Shown: positions 42,937 through 51,777, counted from the first letter of the stretch. The stretch is 64,000 nt of DNA from Pseudomonas serboccidentalis (GCF_028830055.1 NZ_CP101655.1:2123951-2187950); one strand, 5' to 3'. Notes: a model not told the origin generated them from the letters alone. Program-made: numbers and translations.

Positions 42937-44001
42937 TCAGCGGCGGACCCGTTTTGCCAGGGCGCCTTCCGCCAGTTGCCGGGTCAGTTCGGCGCTGTCC
43001 AGTTCCTTGCCCAGTGGAAATGCCTGACCGGCCCAGAGGTTACTGAACTGCGCTTCGCTTTTGGCGCGCAACGGCATCAATGCGCCACCGGCCAGCGGGA
43101 ACGCCGGAGCTTTGTCCGACATCGGCCCAATTTCGCGCATCACCCGATTGAGAATGCCCCGAGCCGGGCGCCCGGTGAACAGGTTGGTCACGGCGGTTTC
43201 GCTTGCCTTGGCGCTGCGAAGCGCCTGGCGATGGGAGGCGCTGACTTTCGCTTCTGGCGTGAACAGATACGCGGTGCCGACCTGCACCGCCGATGCACCG
43301 AGCATCAATGCCGCCGCCACCCCCCGGGCATCGGCAATCGCGCCGGCAGCAATCACCGGCACGTTGACCGCATCGGCGATCTGCGGCACCAGGGCAAAGG
43401 TGCCGACCTGACTGCTCAAGTCATCGCTGAGAAACATCCCGCGGTGCCCGCCAGCCTCGTAACCCATGGCGATAATTGCATCGCAACCATTCTGCTCAAG
43501 CCACACTGCTTCATCGACGGTGGTGGCAGACGAGAGGATTTTCGCGCCAGTGGCCTTGACCCGATCCAGCAGGGATTTCTCCGGCAGGCCGAAGTGAAAA
43601 CTCACCACTGGCGGGCGAAATTCTTCCAGCACGGCGCACGCCGCCGCATCGAATGGCGCGCGGTTGGAAACCGGTGTCGGCGCATCGAAGTCGACGCCCA
43701 GTTCGTGGTAGTACGGTTCCAGCAGATCCTTCCAGTCCCGCGCGCGTTGTTCATCGGCGGCTGGTGGCTGATGGCAGAAGAAATTGACGTTGAACGGTTT
43801 GCGGGTCTGTTCACGAATGGTCTTCAGTTCTTCGCGCAGTTGCTCGGTGCTCAGCATCGCCGCCGGCATCGAACCCAACCCGCCCGCGTTGCACACGGCG
43901 ATCACCATGGCTGAGGTCGTGGCGCCGGCCATGGGGGCCTGGATGATCGGCAATTCGATGCCAAGCAGGTCAAGGATGCGGGTGTCAGGCCATTGACTCA
44001 T
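42937..44001 (-). CDS. Nitronate monooxygenase / NAD(P)H-dependent flavin oxidoreductase
   Basis: A 354-residue TIM-barrel FMN enzyme. IELPIIQAPMAGATTSAMVIAVCNAGGLGSMPAAM, FNVNFFCHQP, MGYEAGGHRGMF (catalytic His of AGGHRG) and VPVIAAGAIADARGVAAALMLGASAVQVGTAYL are signatures of 2-nitropropane dioxygenase-like proteins. It likely oxidises propionate 3-nitronate or similar alkyl nitronates. It is divergent from the AcuI-type gene with a 251-base spacer that I find no clear operator in. Confidence 0.9.
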   Translation of the reverse strand: MSQWPDTRILDLLGIELPIIQAPMAGATTSAMVIAVCNAGGLGSMPAAMLSTEQLREELKTIREQTRKPFNVNFFCHQPPAADEQRARDWKDLLEPYYHELGVDFDAPTPVSNRAPFDAAACAVLEEFRPPVVSFHFGLPEKSLLDRVKATGAKILSSATTVDEAVWLEQNGCDAIIAMGYEAGGHRGMFLSDDLSSQVGTFALVPQIADAVNVPVIAAGAIADARGVAAALMLGASAVQVGTAYLFTPEAKVSASHRQALRSAKASETAVTNLFTGRPARGILNRVMREIGPMSDKAPAFPLAGGALMPLRAKSEAQFSNLWAGQAFPLGKELDSAELTRQLAEGALAKRVRR

Positions 44002-44252
44002 GGAAGCGGTTCTCCGAACGATGAAACGAGGCAGGGACGGCAGAGCCGGTTTTTTAACAGTAAAACCGGACCCAGGGCCAGCCCGATTTTTCCGCGCATG
44101 GACAGTCGCCCGCCGTCAGCGTCAGTGGGGACCGCCCCCGCTTCACAATTACCTGGCGGATGTGCGAGTTGGCGCAAAGTCGGGTGGGGCAATGTGTTGC
44201 TTTGTGTTATTTCAAGGCGCGAGGATTTGAATCCATTGAGTGAGAGGCAGCC

Positions 44253-45236
44253 ATGTTCAACGGCATTTTGATCGACAAAGACGACAACGGTTACCACGCC
44301 AGCCTGCAACCGATCAGCGAAGCGCAGTTACCTGAAGGCAACGTGACGGTGAAGGTCGCGTACAGCACGCTGAACTTCAAGGATGGTCTGGCGATTACCG
44401 GCAGCAGTCCGGTGGTGCGCAAGTTTCCGATGGTGCCGGGGATCGACCTGGCGGGCACGGTCGAGGTCAGCTCGCATCCCGACTACAAGGCCGGTGACCA
44501 GGTGCTGCTCAATGGCTGGGGCGTGGGCGAGAGTCACTGGGGCGGGTTGGCGCAAAAGGCGCGGCTCAATGGCGACTGGCTGATTCCTTTGCCCAAGGCC
44601 TTTACTGCCGCGCAAGCAATGGCCATCGGCACCGCCGGCTACACGGCGATGCTGTGCATTCTGGCGCTGGAGCGTAACGGCGTCACCGCCGATCAAGGCG
44701 AAGTGCTGGTGACCGGCGCCAATGGCGGGGTGGGCAGTTTCGCCATCGCGCTGCTCAGCAAGCTGGGCTATCGCGTGGTGGCGTCCACCGGCCGGGTGTC
44801 CGAGCATGAGTACCTGAAGCAACTGGGCGCCAGCGAAATCATCGATCGCGTCACCCTGTCAGAGCCGGGCAAGCCGCTGGCCAAGGAACGCTGGGCCGGC
44901 GTGATCGATTCGGTCGGCAGTCACACGCTGGCCAACGCCTGCGCCAGTACCCGTGCCGAAGGGACCGTGGCGGCCTGCGGTCTGGCCCAGGGCATGGATT
45001 TCCCGGCATCGGTGGCGCCGTTCATTCTGCGCGGCGTGACCCTGGCCGGGATCAACAGCGTGACCCAACCCAAGGCACGGCGGATAGAGGCCTGGGAGCG
45101 TCTGGCCAAGGACCTGAACTTCGCGTTGTTGCCCTTGATCAGCCACGAAATCGCCCTGAGCGAAGCTATCGACGCGGCGCCGAAACTGCTCGCCGGACAG
45201 CTGCGCGGCAGGGTTGTGGTCGACGTCAATCGCTGA
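44253..45236 (+). CDS. YhdH/AcuI family oxidoreductase (acryloyl-CoA reductase type)
   Basis: A 327-residue medium-chain dehydrogenase/reductase without catalytic zinc. NFKDGLAITGSSPVVRKFPMVPGIDLAGTV at the start, GTAGYTAMLCILALERNG and the nucleotide fold VLVTGANGGVGSFAIALLSKLGY with NADPH-binding STGR; then GLAQGMDFPASVAPFILRGVTLAGINSV. Members reduce acryloyl-CoA to propanoyl-CoA or quinone-like compounds with NADPH. It precedes the GyrI-like gene by 62 bases, same strand. Confidence 0.9.
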   Translation: MFNGILIDKDDNGYHASLQPISEAQLPEGNVTVKVAYSTLNFKDGLAITGSSPVVRKFPMVPGIDLAGTVEVSSHPDYKAGDQVLLNGWGVGESHWGGLAQKARLNGDWLIPLPKAFTAAQAMAIGTAGYTAMLCILALERNGVTADQGEVLVTGANGGVGSFAIALLSKLGYRVVASTGRVSEHEYLKQLGASEIIDRVTLSEPGKPLAKERWAGVIDSVGSHTLANACASTRAEGTVAACGLAQGMDFPASVAPFILRGVTLAGINSVTQPKARRIEAWERLAKDLNFALLPLISHEIALSEAIDAAPKLLAGQLRGRVVVDVNR

Positions 45237-45298
45237 CACAGTGAGTGCCATTGCGGCCCATCGTGGCCGCACTTCTATGACAGGGAGCGGTATTTTCG

Positions 45299-45757
45299 AT
45301 GGACTTGAAACGACAGCCAATCGACGCTTTCACCGTGGCCGGCCTGCGCGTGCGTACCACCAATGCCGCGGAGCACCAAGCCGCGACCGCGAAGATCGGT
45401 CCGATGTGGGGCCAGTTTTTCAGCGAAGAACAAGCCGAGAGCATTCCCGGCAAGATCCCTGGCTCAGCGATTTATGGTGTGTATTCGGCGTACGAGTCCG
45501 ATGCCTCGGGGGCGTTCGATGTCACCGCGGGTGTTGCGGTGAATGCGCGGGGAAAAGGTTACGAAGCGGTGCAGATCGAAGCGGGCGAGTACCTGGTGTT
45601 CGAAGCGCAGGGCACGTTGCCTGAGGCGGTCATTGCAACCTGGGGGCGGATCTGGACATTCTTTGAAGCCAACCCGCAGATTCAGCGCCGCTACGCCACC
45701 GACTTCGAGGCCTATACCGGCCCCGAATCTGTGTCGGTCCATATCGGCGTTCGCTAA
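45299..45757 (+). CDS. GyrI-like / effector-binding domain protein
   Basis: A 152-residue single-domain protein. FTVAGLRVRTTNAAEHQAATAKIGPMWGQFFSEEQAESIPGK and YGVYSAYESDASGAFDVTAGVAVNARGKGY, then EFFEANPQIQRRY: the SHS2-type fold of Rob, BmrR and GyrI ligand-binding domains, here without a DNA-binding part. Such proteins bind small hydrophobic or cationic compounds, or hydrolyse them. Its end overlaps the ada stop by four bases on the other strand. Confidence 0.8.
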   Translation: MDLKRQPIDAFTVAGLRVRTTNAAEHQAATAKIGPMWGQFFSEEQAESIPGKIPGSAIYGVYSAYESDASGAFDVTAGVAVNARGKGYEAVQIEAGEYLVFEAQGTLPEAVIATWGRIWTFFEANPQIQRRYATDFEAYTGPESVSVHIGVR

Positions 45758-46821
45758 GGTTGGGTTTCACGTTCCAGCAACTGGCGCTTGCGCTCCACGC
45801 CCCAGCGATACCCCGAGAGATTGCCATCGCTGCGCACCACGCGATGGCACGGAATCGCCACCGCCAGACGGTTGGCGCCGCACGCCTGCGCCACGGCGCG
45901 CATGGAGGTCGGCGCACCGATGCGTTGGGCGATCTCGGCGTAGCTTGCGGTGCGGCCAGCCGGGATCTCCCGCAGCGCTTGCCACACCCGCTCCTGAAAC
46001 GCGGTGCCGCGCACGTCCAGTGGCAAGTCGAGACCCAGCGCGGGCGCCTCGATGAAGCCCACCACTTTGGCGATCAACTGTTCGAACCCGGCGTCGGCGC
46101 CAATCAAGTTGGCCTGGCGAAACTGATCCTGCAGATCGCACACCAGTTGATGCGGATCGTCGCCCAACAGAATCGCGCACACGCCGCGCTCACTCTGAGC
46201 CACCAGAATCGCCCCGAGCGAGCATTGGCCGACGGCAAAATGTATGTCGTTGTTGCGCCCGGCGGCGCGATAGTCACCGGGTTTCATGCCCAATACCTTG
46301 TCGGCCGATTCGTAAAAGCGGCTGTTGGAGTTGAACCCGGCGTCGTACAGCGCAGCGGTCACCGAACCGCCGTCCGCCAGTCGTTCACGCACCCTGCGCG
46401 AGCGGTGCGCCGCCGCATAACCCTTGGGCGTCAGGCCGGTTGCAGCCTTGAACACTCGGTGAAAATGGAAAGGACTGAGGCCGGCGGCTTCGGCGAGTTC
46501 GTTGAGCGCCGGCGCGGTTTCGCAGCTTTCGATCTGCCGACAGGCCAGCGCCACGGTCGCGGCGTGTTGGGCGGCGACGTCAGTCTGATCCTTGCGGGTG
46601 CGTTTGCTCGGGCGATAACCCGCAGCCTCGGCGGCTTCGGCGCTGTCGAAAAACTCGACGTTCTGCGGCTTGGGCAACCGCGAGAGGCTGCTGGGGCGGC
46701 AATAGATGCCGGTGGTTTTCACCGCATAGACAAACTGCCCGTCGGCCTGTGGGTCCCGTGCAACGACGGCAGCCCAGCGTGGATCGGTTTCAACGTTGAT
46801 GATCGGCGAAAGCTTTTTCAT
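45754..46821 (-). CDS. ada: Ada-like methyltransferase and regulator with degenerate zinc site
   Basis: A 355-residue Ada: N-terminal Ada domain (1-80), AraC HTH (about 90-185, LAEAAGLSPFHFHRVFKAATGLTPKGY) and O6-methylguanine transferase (200-355) with the active PCHRV motif in NRLAVAIPCHRVVRSDGNLSGYRWG. The N-domain keeps C41 (GIYCRPSS) but has Ser, Ser and Thr at 45, 72 and 75 where E. coli Ada has zinc-binding Cys (C42, C69, C72), so its methylphosphotriester sensing is probably altered. It is the third gene of a leftward unit after the 2OG oxygenase and alkB. A sequence error at three sites is unlikely. Confidence 0.9.
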   Translation of the reverse strand: MKKLSPIINVETDPRWAAVVARDPQADGQFVYAVKTTGIYCRPSSLSRLPKPQNVEFFDSAEAAEAAGYRPSKRTRKDQTDVAAQHAATVALACRQIESCETAPALNELAEAAGLSPFHFHRVFKAATGLTPKGYAAAHRSRRVRERLADGGSVTAALYDAGFNSNSRFYESADKVLGMKPGDYRAAGRNNDIHFAVGQCSLGAILVAQSERGVCAILLGDDPHQLVCDLQDQFRQANLIGADAGFEQLIAKVVGFIEAPALGLDLPLDVRGTAFQERVWQALREIPAGRTASYAEIAQRIGAPTSMRAVAQACGANRLAVAIPCHRVVRSDGNLSGYRWGVERKRQLLERETQP

Positions 46822-46907
46822 GGCGAGTAGTCCGTTGACCTGTTTGATTCAGGTTAACCAGCGGCGATGTTGGCAACACTCCGCGCCTTGCGGTCAAATT
46901 TTTCAGC

Positions 46908-47582
46908 TTACCCGGCGACGCGAAAGGTCAGGTTGATCCGTCGTTCGCCCAGCGCTGGATGCCGGCCAGGCTTGATCGGCAGCACGCCGTGAAAACGCAA
47001 GCGATCGACGCCGCCCCAGACCACCATGTCGCCATGCAGCAGGGGAATGCGCTGGCTCTTGTCGCTGCGGGCAAAACCACCGAACAGGAACATCGCTGGC
47101 AAGCCCAGGGACAGAGAAACGATCGGTGCTGCGTAGGCATGTTCGTCTTTGTCCTGATGCAAAGACATCTTGGCCCCGGGGACATATTGGTTGATCAGGC
47201 AGGAATCTGCGTTGAAGTCGGCAAATCCTGCGCGTTGCGCCGCGGCTTGCGCCAGTTCGGACAGCACCTGCGGCATTGCCGGCCAAGGCCTGCCGCTCAG
47301 TGGGTCCACGGTGCTGTAGCGATAACCGCTGCGATCGGTGATCCAGCCCAGCGCCCCGCAACTGCTGGTGCCCACCGACATGCTGAAGCCGCCCGGGGTG
47401 ACCATGTGGCGTACGGGCGCTGCGGCGAGAATGGTATCCAGCACCGGCAACACCTGATCGACAACCGGCAGGGCGAAGCCGCGCAACACCCACGACTGTT
47501 CGCCGATCTGCTCGGCACGGGGTTGTTGCGCGGGTTCGTGGTCGGCGAACAGGTCGAAGGTGGTCGGTTGCATGCTGCTCAT
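46908..47582 (-). CDS. alkB: DNA oxidative demethylase AlkB
   Basis: A 224-residue 2-oxoglutarate/Fe(II) enzyme that removes 1-methyladenine and 3-methylcytosine lesions. FSMSVGTSSCGALGWITDRSGYRYS, CLINQYVPGAKMSLHQDKDE (HxD iron ligands), and HGDMVVWGGVDRLRFHGVLP (distal His and R region) are AlkB signatures; RRINLTFR at the end binds 2-oxoglutarate. It starts 4 bases within the stop of the upstream 2OG oxygenase (ATGA) and ends 87 bases before ada. Confidence 0.95.
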   Translation of the reverse strand: MSSMQPTTFDLFADHEPAQQPRAEQIGEQSWVLRGFALPVVDQVLPVLDTILAAAPVRHMVTPGGFSMSVGTSSCGALGWITDRSGYRYSTVDPLSGRPWPAMPQVLSELAQAAAQRAGFADFNADSCLINQYVPGAKMSLHQDKDEHAYAAPIVSLSLGLPAMFLFGGFARSDKSQRIPLLHGDMVVWGGVDRLRFHGVLPIKPGRHPALGERRINLTFRVAG

Positions 47583-48289
47583 GTGGCGTCGTGGAAGATG
47601 ATGCCTAGGGTATGCCGATTTCCGCTGTGCAGGCGACTGACGCCATGACGCATGGTCACCCGATAGTCGCCGCGCGTGCCTCTGACCGGGCGCTGGTTCA
47701 CCGCGAAGATCAGCGCATCGCCTTGTTGCAGGTCCACCACGTGCGGGCGCGATTGCATGCGCGGGCGCTGCTCGGTCAGGACGAATTCGCCGCCGGTAAA
47801 GTCTCGCCCAGGCGCTGACAGAAGAATCGCCACTTGCAGTGGGAAAACCAGTTCTCCGTACAGATCCTGATGCAGGCAGTTGTAGTCCTGAGGGCCGTAC
47901 TGCAACAACAGCGGCGTCGGCCGCAACTGACCGGCATCGCGGCAGCGCTGAAGAAGCTCGGCATGTGTCGCCGGAAAACCTGCGGGCAAACTCATGCGTT
48001 CGTACCAACGGTTGGCCAACGGCACCAGGCGCGGATACAGCGCGTTGCGCAGGCGCTCGATTGTCGTCGGCAGGGGATAGCGAAAGTACTTGTATTCCCC
48101 TCGACCGAAACCGTGGCGGGCCATGACGACCTGCGAGCGAAACGGTTCGGTCTGCGGATACAGGGCACTCAGGCGCTCACAGGTCTGGGGCGAGAGCAGC
48201 GCGCGGATGATGGCGTGGCCTCGCTCATCCAGTTGCTGTTCGAGGCTGGCCCAATCGAGCGCATCCAGCCGTGACGGGGACATTGACAT
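47579..48289 (-). CDS. 2OG-Fe(II) oxygenase, first gene of the alkB-ada unit
   Basis: A 236-residue dioxygenase. LQYGPQDYNCLHQDLYGELVFPLQVAILLS contains H-x-D; HVVDLQQGDALIFAVNQRPVRGTRGDYRVTMRHGVSRLHSGNRHTLGIIFHDA supplies the distal His and Arg. Family is prolyl-4-hydroxylase-like (DUF of P4Hc type) rather than AlkB. Linked by a 4-base overlap to alkB, it may join the alkylation response; its target is unknown. ATG 48289 has AGGAG. Confidence 0.85.
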   Translation of the reverse strand: MSMSPSRLDALDWASLEQQLDERGHAIIRALLSPQTCERLSALYPQTEPFRSQVVMARHGFGRGEYKYFRYPLPTTIERLRNALYPRLVPLANRWYERMSLPAGFPATHAELLQRCRDAGQLRPTPLLLQYGPQDYNCLHQDLYGELVFPLQVAILLSAPGRDFTGGEFVLTEQRPRMQSRPHVVDLQQGDALIFAVNQRPVRGTRGDYRVTMRHGVSRLHSGNRHTLGIIFHDAT

Positions 48290-48382
48290 GCTGACTCCTG
48301 AACGCTTGGTCGAGGCTGTCAGTCTGCGCAGGTCCTGGCGGCAGAACACTCCGCCGCTTGCGGTCGAATCCGGGGTGTTGCG

Positions 48383-48553
48383 TTACAGGGCTTTGCTGAC
48401 GGCGATGTCGCTGATCACGTCGTCAGACTGGCCGTGGATGGCGTCCAGCGCCGCCTTGGCCTCTTCCACGGTGCCTTGCTCCAGTTGCGCGAACTCGAAG
48501 CGGCGCTCGCCGTTGAGTTTGTATTTGATGACGTATTTGGTCGTTTGGGCCAC
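48383..48553 (-). CDS. Small conserved hypothetical protein (56 aa)
   Basis: GTG start at 48553 preceded by AAAGG; product of 56 residues (AQTTKYVIKYKLNGERRFEF, EEAKAALDAIHGQSDDVISDIAVSKAL). No motif. It lies between the DUF1883 gene and the alkylation unit on the same strand. Likely real, from composition and the ribosome-binding site; function unknown. Confidence 0.6.
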   Translation of the reverse strand: MAQTTKYVIKYKLNGERRFEFAQLEQGTVEEAKAALDAIHGQSDDVISDIAVSKAL

Positions 48554-48584
48554 GGTCGTGCTTACCTTTTGCGTTGGGGGCGAC

Positions 48585-48887
48585 TCAGCTCAGTTTGGAG
48601 CTGGAGCGGCGGATGATCTTGATCGAATGGGTCAGGGTCGGTTTGCGCGTGACGCTGATGGCGCGGCGGTTGACGGTGTCGATGGTGATGTTCCAGAAAC
48701 CGGTGCTCGGCGCGGTGATGCGCGCAGGAAACGTGTCGAAAGCGCCGCCATGGTAGGTGTGGCGTCCGCCGTTTTTGAACGCGCGGAAGTTGGCGTCGTT
48801 CATCAGGCGAATGTTGCAGGTTTGCGAGCATTGGATGACGACGATGTCGTCTTCATTGAGGTGCTCGCGCTGGTGAATGAATTTCAT
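48585..48887 (-). CDS. DUF1883 family protein
   Basis: A 100-residue protein: MKFIHQREHLNEDDIVVIQC, NIRLMNDANFRAFKNGGRHTYHGGAFDTFPARITAPSTGFWNITIDT. I recognise this as DUF1883, found near TIR or defence-type genes and in Pseudomonas alone. ATG 48887 has GGAGGCGCC. Immediately downstream is the 56-residue gene (31 bases), so both may be co-transcribed. Structure is expected to be all-beta; role unknown. Confidence 0.75.
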   Translation of the reverse strand: MKFIHQREHLNEDDIVVIQCSQTCNIRLMNDANFRAFKNGGRHTYHGGAFDTFPARITAPSTGFWNITIDTVNRRAISVTRKPTLTHSIKIIRRSSSKLS

Positions 48888-49099
48888 GGGCGCCTCCAAA
48901 AGGGCTTTTTCTACTAAATCAAAACGATAGCATGTGCGATTGGCGCAGTTTATCAGCCCGGACGGGTTATTATCCCGCCGTCGAGCGCCGCTTCGACAAT
49001 TTAAAACAGTTATTCGCGATTCGATGCGGGTTTAATGGAGTGAGCCTCGGAGAAAAATGGCATTACTGCTGTCCGACGGTCTTTATGGGAGGTGTTTGT

Positions 49100-49456
49100 A
49101 TGAAGTGGGGTGTGGTGTGTCTGCCGTTGATATTGGCTGTGGGTGGTTGCGCGAGTGTTTCCGAAATCAATGAAACGTTGCCGACCATGAGCGTGATTTC
49201 CGGCAAGAAACCCCATGAGTATGCTCAGTGCCTGGCGGACAAGCTTGCCAACAGTCGTGGCGCGCTGCAGATGCAGCCGCACAAGGAGGGTGTTCGAGTG
49301 ATTGTTCCCGGGAAATTTTCCACCGGCGCGGCCGCCGTGTTTGACATCGAAGATCGCTCCGGCGGCAGCAGCATCAAGCTGCATGAGCGCATGTCCAATG
49401 TGCCGATTCGTCCTCGTGATGTGCAAAACGCCGCCAATGCCTGTATTTCCGGCTGA
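49100..49456 (+). CDS. Putative lipoprotein
   Basis: A 118-residue protein with a lipoprotein signal: MKWGVVCLPLILAVGGC, lipobox AVGGC with lipidated Cys17 and Ala/Ser after it, predicting outer-membrane sorting. The mature part (HEYAQCLADKLANSRGALQMQPHKEGVRVIVPG) is a small alpha/beta domain. ATG 49100 has GGAGGTG. Stand-alone gene. Family not named; similar short lipoproteins are common in Pseudomonas. Confidence 0.75.
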   Translation: MKWGVVCLPLILAVGGCASVSEINETLPTMSVISGKKPHEYAQCLADKLANSRGALQMQPHKEGVRVIVPGKFSTGAAAVFDIEDRSGGSSIKLHERMSNVPIRPRDVQNAANACISG

Positions 49457-49528
49457 TAGACTAATAGTTATCAGCACCAATGCCGTCACAGCCATGCTGT
49501 GGCGGCATTTTCATTTCTGGAGTCGCGC

Positions 49529-49759
49529 ATGAAGCGAGAGCAAGTACGGGAGCGCCACGCAGAAGGCCTGATTTCTGCCACGCATGTGATTCAGAACCCG
49601 GCCAATTCGGGGGAGTGGATCGTGTTTTTCAAGAAGAGCGCCGGGCGCAGCTATTTTCTGGTGGACGATAACGACGAAGTCGAATCCTTCACCCGACTTG
49701 ACGACCTGATCGAGGTCGTACGCGCACTCGGGATCAAATTCGCCGAGATTCACATGTAG
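49529..49759 (+). CDS. Small conserved hypothetical protein (76 aa)
   Basis: A 76-residue protein: MKREQVRERHAEGLISATHV, EWIVFFKKSAGRSYFLVDDNDEVESFTRLDDLIEVVRALGIKFAEIHM. Alternating beta and helix suggest a small alpha/beta fold. GGAG precedes the ATG. It sits 3 bases from the end of the next, convergent lipoprotein gene. I recall it as typical of Pseudomonas cores; no role can be derived. Confidence 0.65.
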   Translation: MKREQVRERHAEGLISATHVIQNPANSGEWIVFFKKSAGRSYFLVDDNDEVESFTRLDDLIEVVRALGIKFAEIHM

Positions 49760-49762
49760 GGT

Positions 49763-50050
49763 CTATTTGCAGACCACCACCACGCTGCGGTTTTTGTAGT
49801 TGCCGACATCGACCCCCAGGGTCTTGTCGCTTTCCTTCGGCGCCGGCGTGCCATCGGTACCGACAATGCGATACCCGGTGCCGGCGCAAGAGGCATCGGC
49901 TTTTTCGTAGCAGGTCGCCCAGGAGTTGGCCTCGCCGGAGCAGTCGATGGTCAGGCCCTGTTCGCCGTTGTTCAGGTAGGTGGTTTGCGAGGTGGCACAG
50001 CCACCGAGGGCCAATACCGCGATCAGCGGCAGCAATCTGTTCATGTTCAT
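49763..50050 (-). CDS. Putative lipoprotein
   Basis: A 95-residue protein with signal MNMNRLLPLIAVLALGGCA (lipobox ALGGC, Cys18). The mature part has four Cys (IDCSGEANSWATCYEKADASCAGTGYRIVG, VVVCK) that may form disulfides in the periplasm or at the outer membrane. The next residue after Cys is Ala, so outer-membrane sorting is expected. No partner gene. Confidence 0.75.
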   Translation of the reverse strand: MNMNRLLPLIAVLALGGCATSQTTYLNNGEQGLTIDCSGEANSWATCYEKADASCAGTGYRIVGTDGTPAPKESDKTLGVDVGNYKNRSVVVVCK

Positions 50051-50157
50051 AGGTGTGTCGTCTTCAGCGAGGGAGGGGCTAAACGCTCTGACAGCGCCGC
50101 AGTGAAAAGGTTATAGCGATTGGCCACTTGTTTGCACGGATCTTTCGCGTCGCCATT

Positions 50158-50183
50158 AAAAAGCCCTGCGCAGGGGCAGGGCT
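50158..50183 (-). terminator. Terminator of the small gene at 50203
   Basis: AGCCCTG and CAGGGCT pair with an 8-base loop; leftward the stem is followed by five T-equivalents (AAAAA on plus), 19 bases after the stop codon. Confidence 0.7.
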
Positions 50184-50202
50184 CGGTCCGTGTCGCAGTC
50201 GA

Positions 50203-50388
50203 TCAGTCCTGATCTTTGCCGCGGCGTTTGGACGATGCCGGGGTGTCGGTGAACACCGAGGCTACATCAGTCGCCAACTGCTCGCTGTCGAAAGGTCCGG
50301 CAATGTGTTCGCCATTGGTCGTGGTCAGATTCCACTTGCCGTCTTTCTTGTCGATCACATACCCGTTGATGATTTTTACCGCGGCCAT
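50203..50388 (-). CDS. Small conserved hypothetical protein (61 aa)
   Basis: A 61-residue protein (AAVKIINGYVIDKKDGKWNL, GPFDSEQLATDVASVFTDTP) with a basic tail SSKRRGKDQD. Beta-rich start, helix at the end. Short but with good codon bias and a terminator of its own. Role unknown. Confidence 0.6.
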   Translation of the reverse strand: MAAVKIINGYVIDKKDGKWNLTTTNGEHIAGPFDSEQLATDVASVFTDTPASSKRRGKDQD

Positions 50389-50646
50389 CTATCTGTCTCG
50401 TTCGCTGGTTCAAAGGCGCCATGATACCGACAAATGCTCACATTGGGGGGCGATGAGCGTATGGTGATGCAGCGCCTCTGCGCCTTTGAGCTACTCTGAT
50501 TTCGCCGCTCGAAGATGGCAACGGAACTATCGGCGAGAATATTTCTCTATGTTGGCATCGGTTAGCCAGTGCGGGGCATTGTAAGGTGCACGCCGCCTGA
50601 TTAGACTGCGCCGAAACTCGTACACACAGCCCTTTCAAGGACTTAT

Positions 50647-51486
50647 ATGATCAAGAAATGCTTGTTCCCAGCAGCCGGTTACGGTACTCGCTTCCTGCCA
50701 GCGACTAAAGCCATGCCCAAAGAAATGCTGCCGGTGGTAAACAAGCCACTGATCCAGTACGGCGTTGAAGAAGCTCTGGACGCTGGCCTTACAGAAATCT
50801 CCATTGTGACCGGTCGTGGCAAGCGCGCGCTGGAAGACCACTTCGACATCAGCTACGAGCTGGAAAACCAGATCAAGGGCACCGACAAGGAAAAATACCT
50901 GGTCGGCATCCGCAAGCTGCTGGACGAGTGCTCGTTCTCCTACACCCGTCAGACCGAAATGAAAGGCCTGGGCCACGCGATCCTGACCGGTCGCCCGCTG
51001 ATCGGTGACGAACCGTTCGCCGTGGTACTGGCGGACGACCTGTGCGTCAACCTCGAAGGCGACGGCGTCCTGACCCAGATGGTCAAACTGTACAAGCAGT
51101 TCCGCTGCTCGATCATCGCTATTCAAGAAGTCGACCCGCAGGAAACCAGCAAGTACGGTGTGATCGCCGGCGAGATGATCCGCGACGACATCTACCGCGT
51201 ACACAGCATGGTCGAGAAGCCAAAGCCGGAAGACGCGCCGTCGAACCTGGCGATCATCGGCCGTTACATCCTGACTCCGGACATCTTCGACCTGATCGAA
51301 CAGACCGAGCCGGGTAAGGGCGGTGAAATCCAGATCACCGACGCCCTGATGAAGCAGGCCCAGAACGGCTGCGTCATGGCTTACAAGTTCAAGGGCAAGC
51401 GTTTTGACTGCGGTGGCGCTGAAGGCTACATCGAAGCAACCAACTTCTGCTTCGAGAACTTCTACAAGACTGGCAAGGCTTACTGA
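50647..51486 (+). CDS. galU: UTP--glucose-1-phosphate uridylyltransferase GalU
   Basis: A 279-residue nucleotidyltransferase making UDP-glucose for exopolysaccharide and LPS core. KCLFPAAGYGTRFLPATKAMPKEMLPV is the UTP-binding loop; GRGKRALEDHFD, GHAILTGRPLIGDEPFAVVLADD, GVIAGE and GKRFDCGGAEGYIEA follow in the normal order. The Pseudomonas length is 279. AAGGAC before ATG. It is a monocistronic gene, closed by a strong terminator. Confidence 0.98.
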   Translation: MIKKCLFPAAGYGTRFLPATKAMPKEMLPVVNKPLIQYGVEEALDAGLTEISIVTGRGKRALEDHFDISYELENQIKGTDKEKYLVGIRKLLDECSFSYTRQTEMKGLGHAILTGRPLIGDEPFAVVLADDLCVNLEGDGVLTQMVKLYKQFRCSIIAIQEVDPQETSKYGVIAGEMIRDDIYRVHSMVEKPKPEDAPSNLAIIGRYILTPDIFDLIEQTEPGKGGEIQITDALMKQAQNGCVMAYKFKGKRFDCGGAEGYIEATNFCFENFYKTGKAY

Positions 51487-51540
51487 TAACGCCGGATCTG
51501 CAACGCAAAGGGTGTGAGAACAGCCTTTGCGCAGCACCCA

Positions 51541-51574
51541 CAAACGCCCCGACCTGTTCGGGGCGTTTGCTTTT
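51541..51574 (+). terminator. Rho-independent terminator of galU
   Basis: CAAACGCCCC and GGGGCGTTTG form a 10-base perfect stem, followed by CTTTTG, 55 bases after the stop codon. Confidence 0.85.
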
Positions 51575-51743
51575 GTGCAGGAAAAACCCTTGAGCCTGGC
51601 AGCGCGATTTAGTGACGCTCTCTGAGCGCGCTGGCTGCTTGTTTGAGGGGGAGGGGATGGTCGAGCAGCCGTTGCCGTCCCGATTCCTTTCAAGCGGCAC
51701 AGCAGGGGCTTGCACAAGCGAGCAACCTGTCCGCCCAGAACGA

Positions 51744-51777
51744 AAAAAGCTCCATATCTTTCGATACGGAGCTTTTT
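51744..51777. terminator. Bidirectional terminator between galU and the phosphoethanolamine transferase
   Basis: AAAAAGCTCC and GGAGCTTTTT, extended by TATC/GATA, form a long stem with A and T runs on its two sides. It ends the leftward phosphoethanolamine transferase transcript and could back up the galU terminator. Confidence 0.8.
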
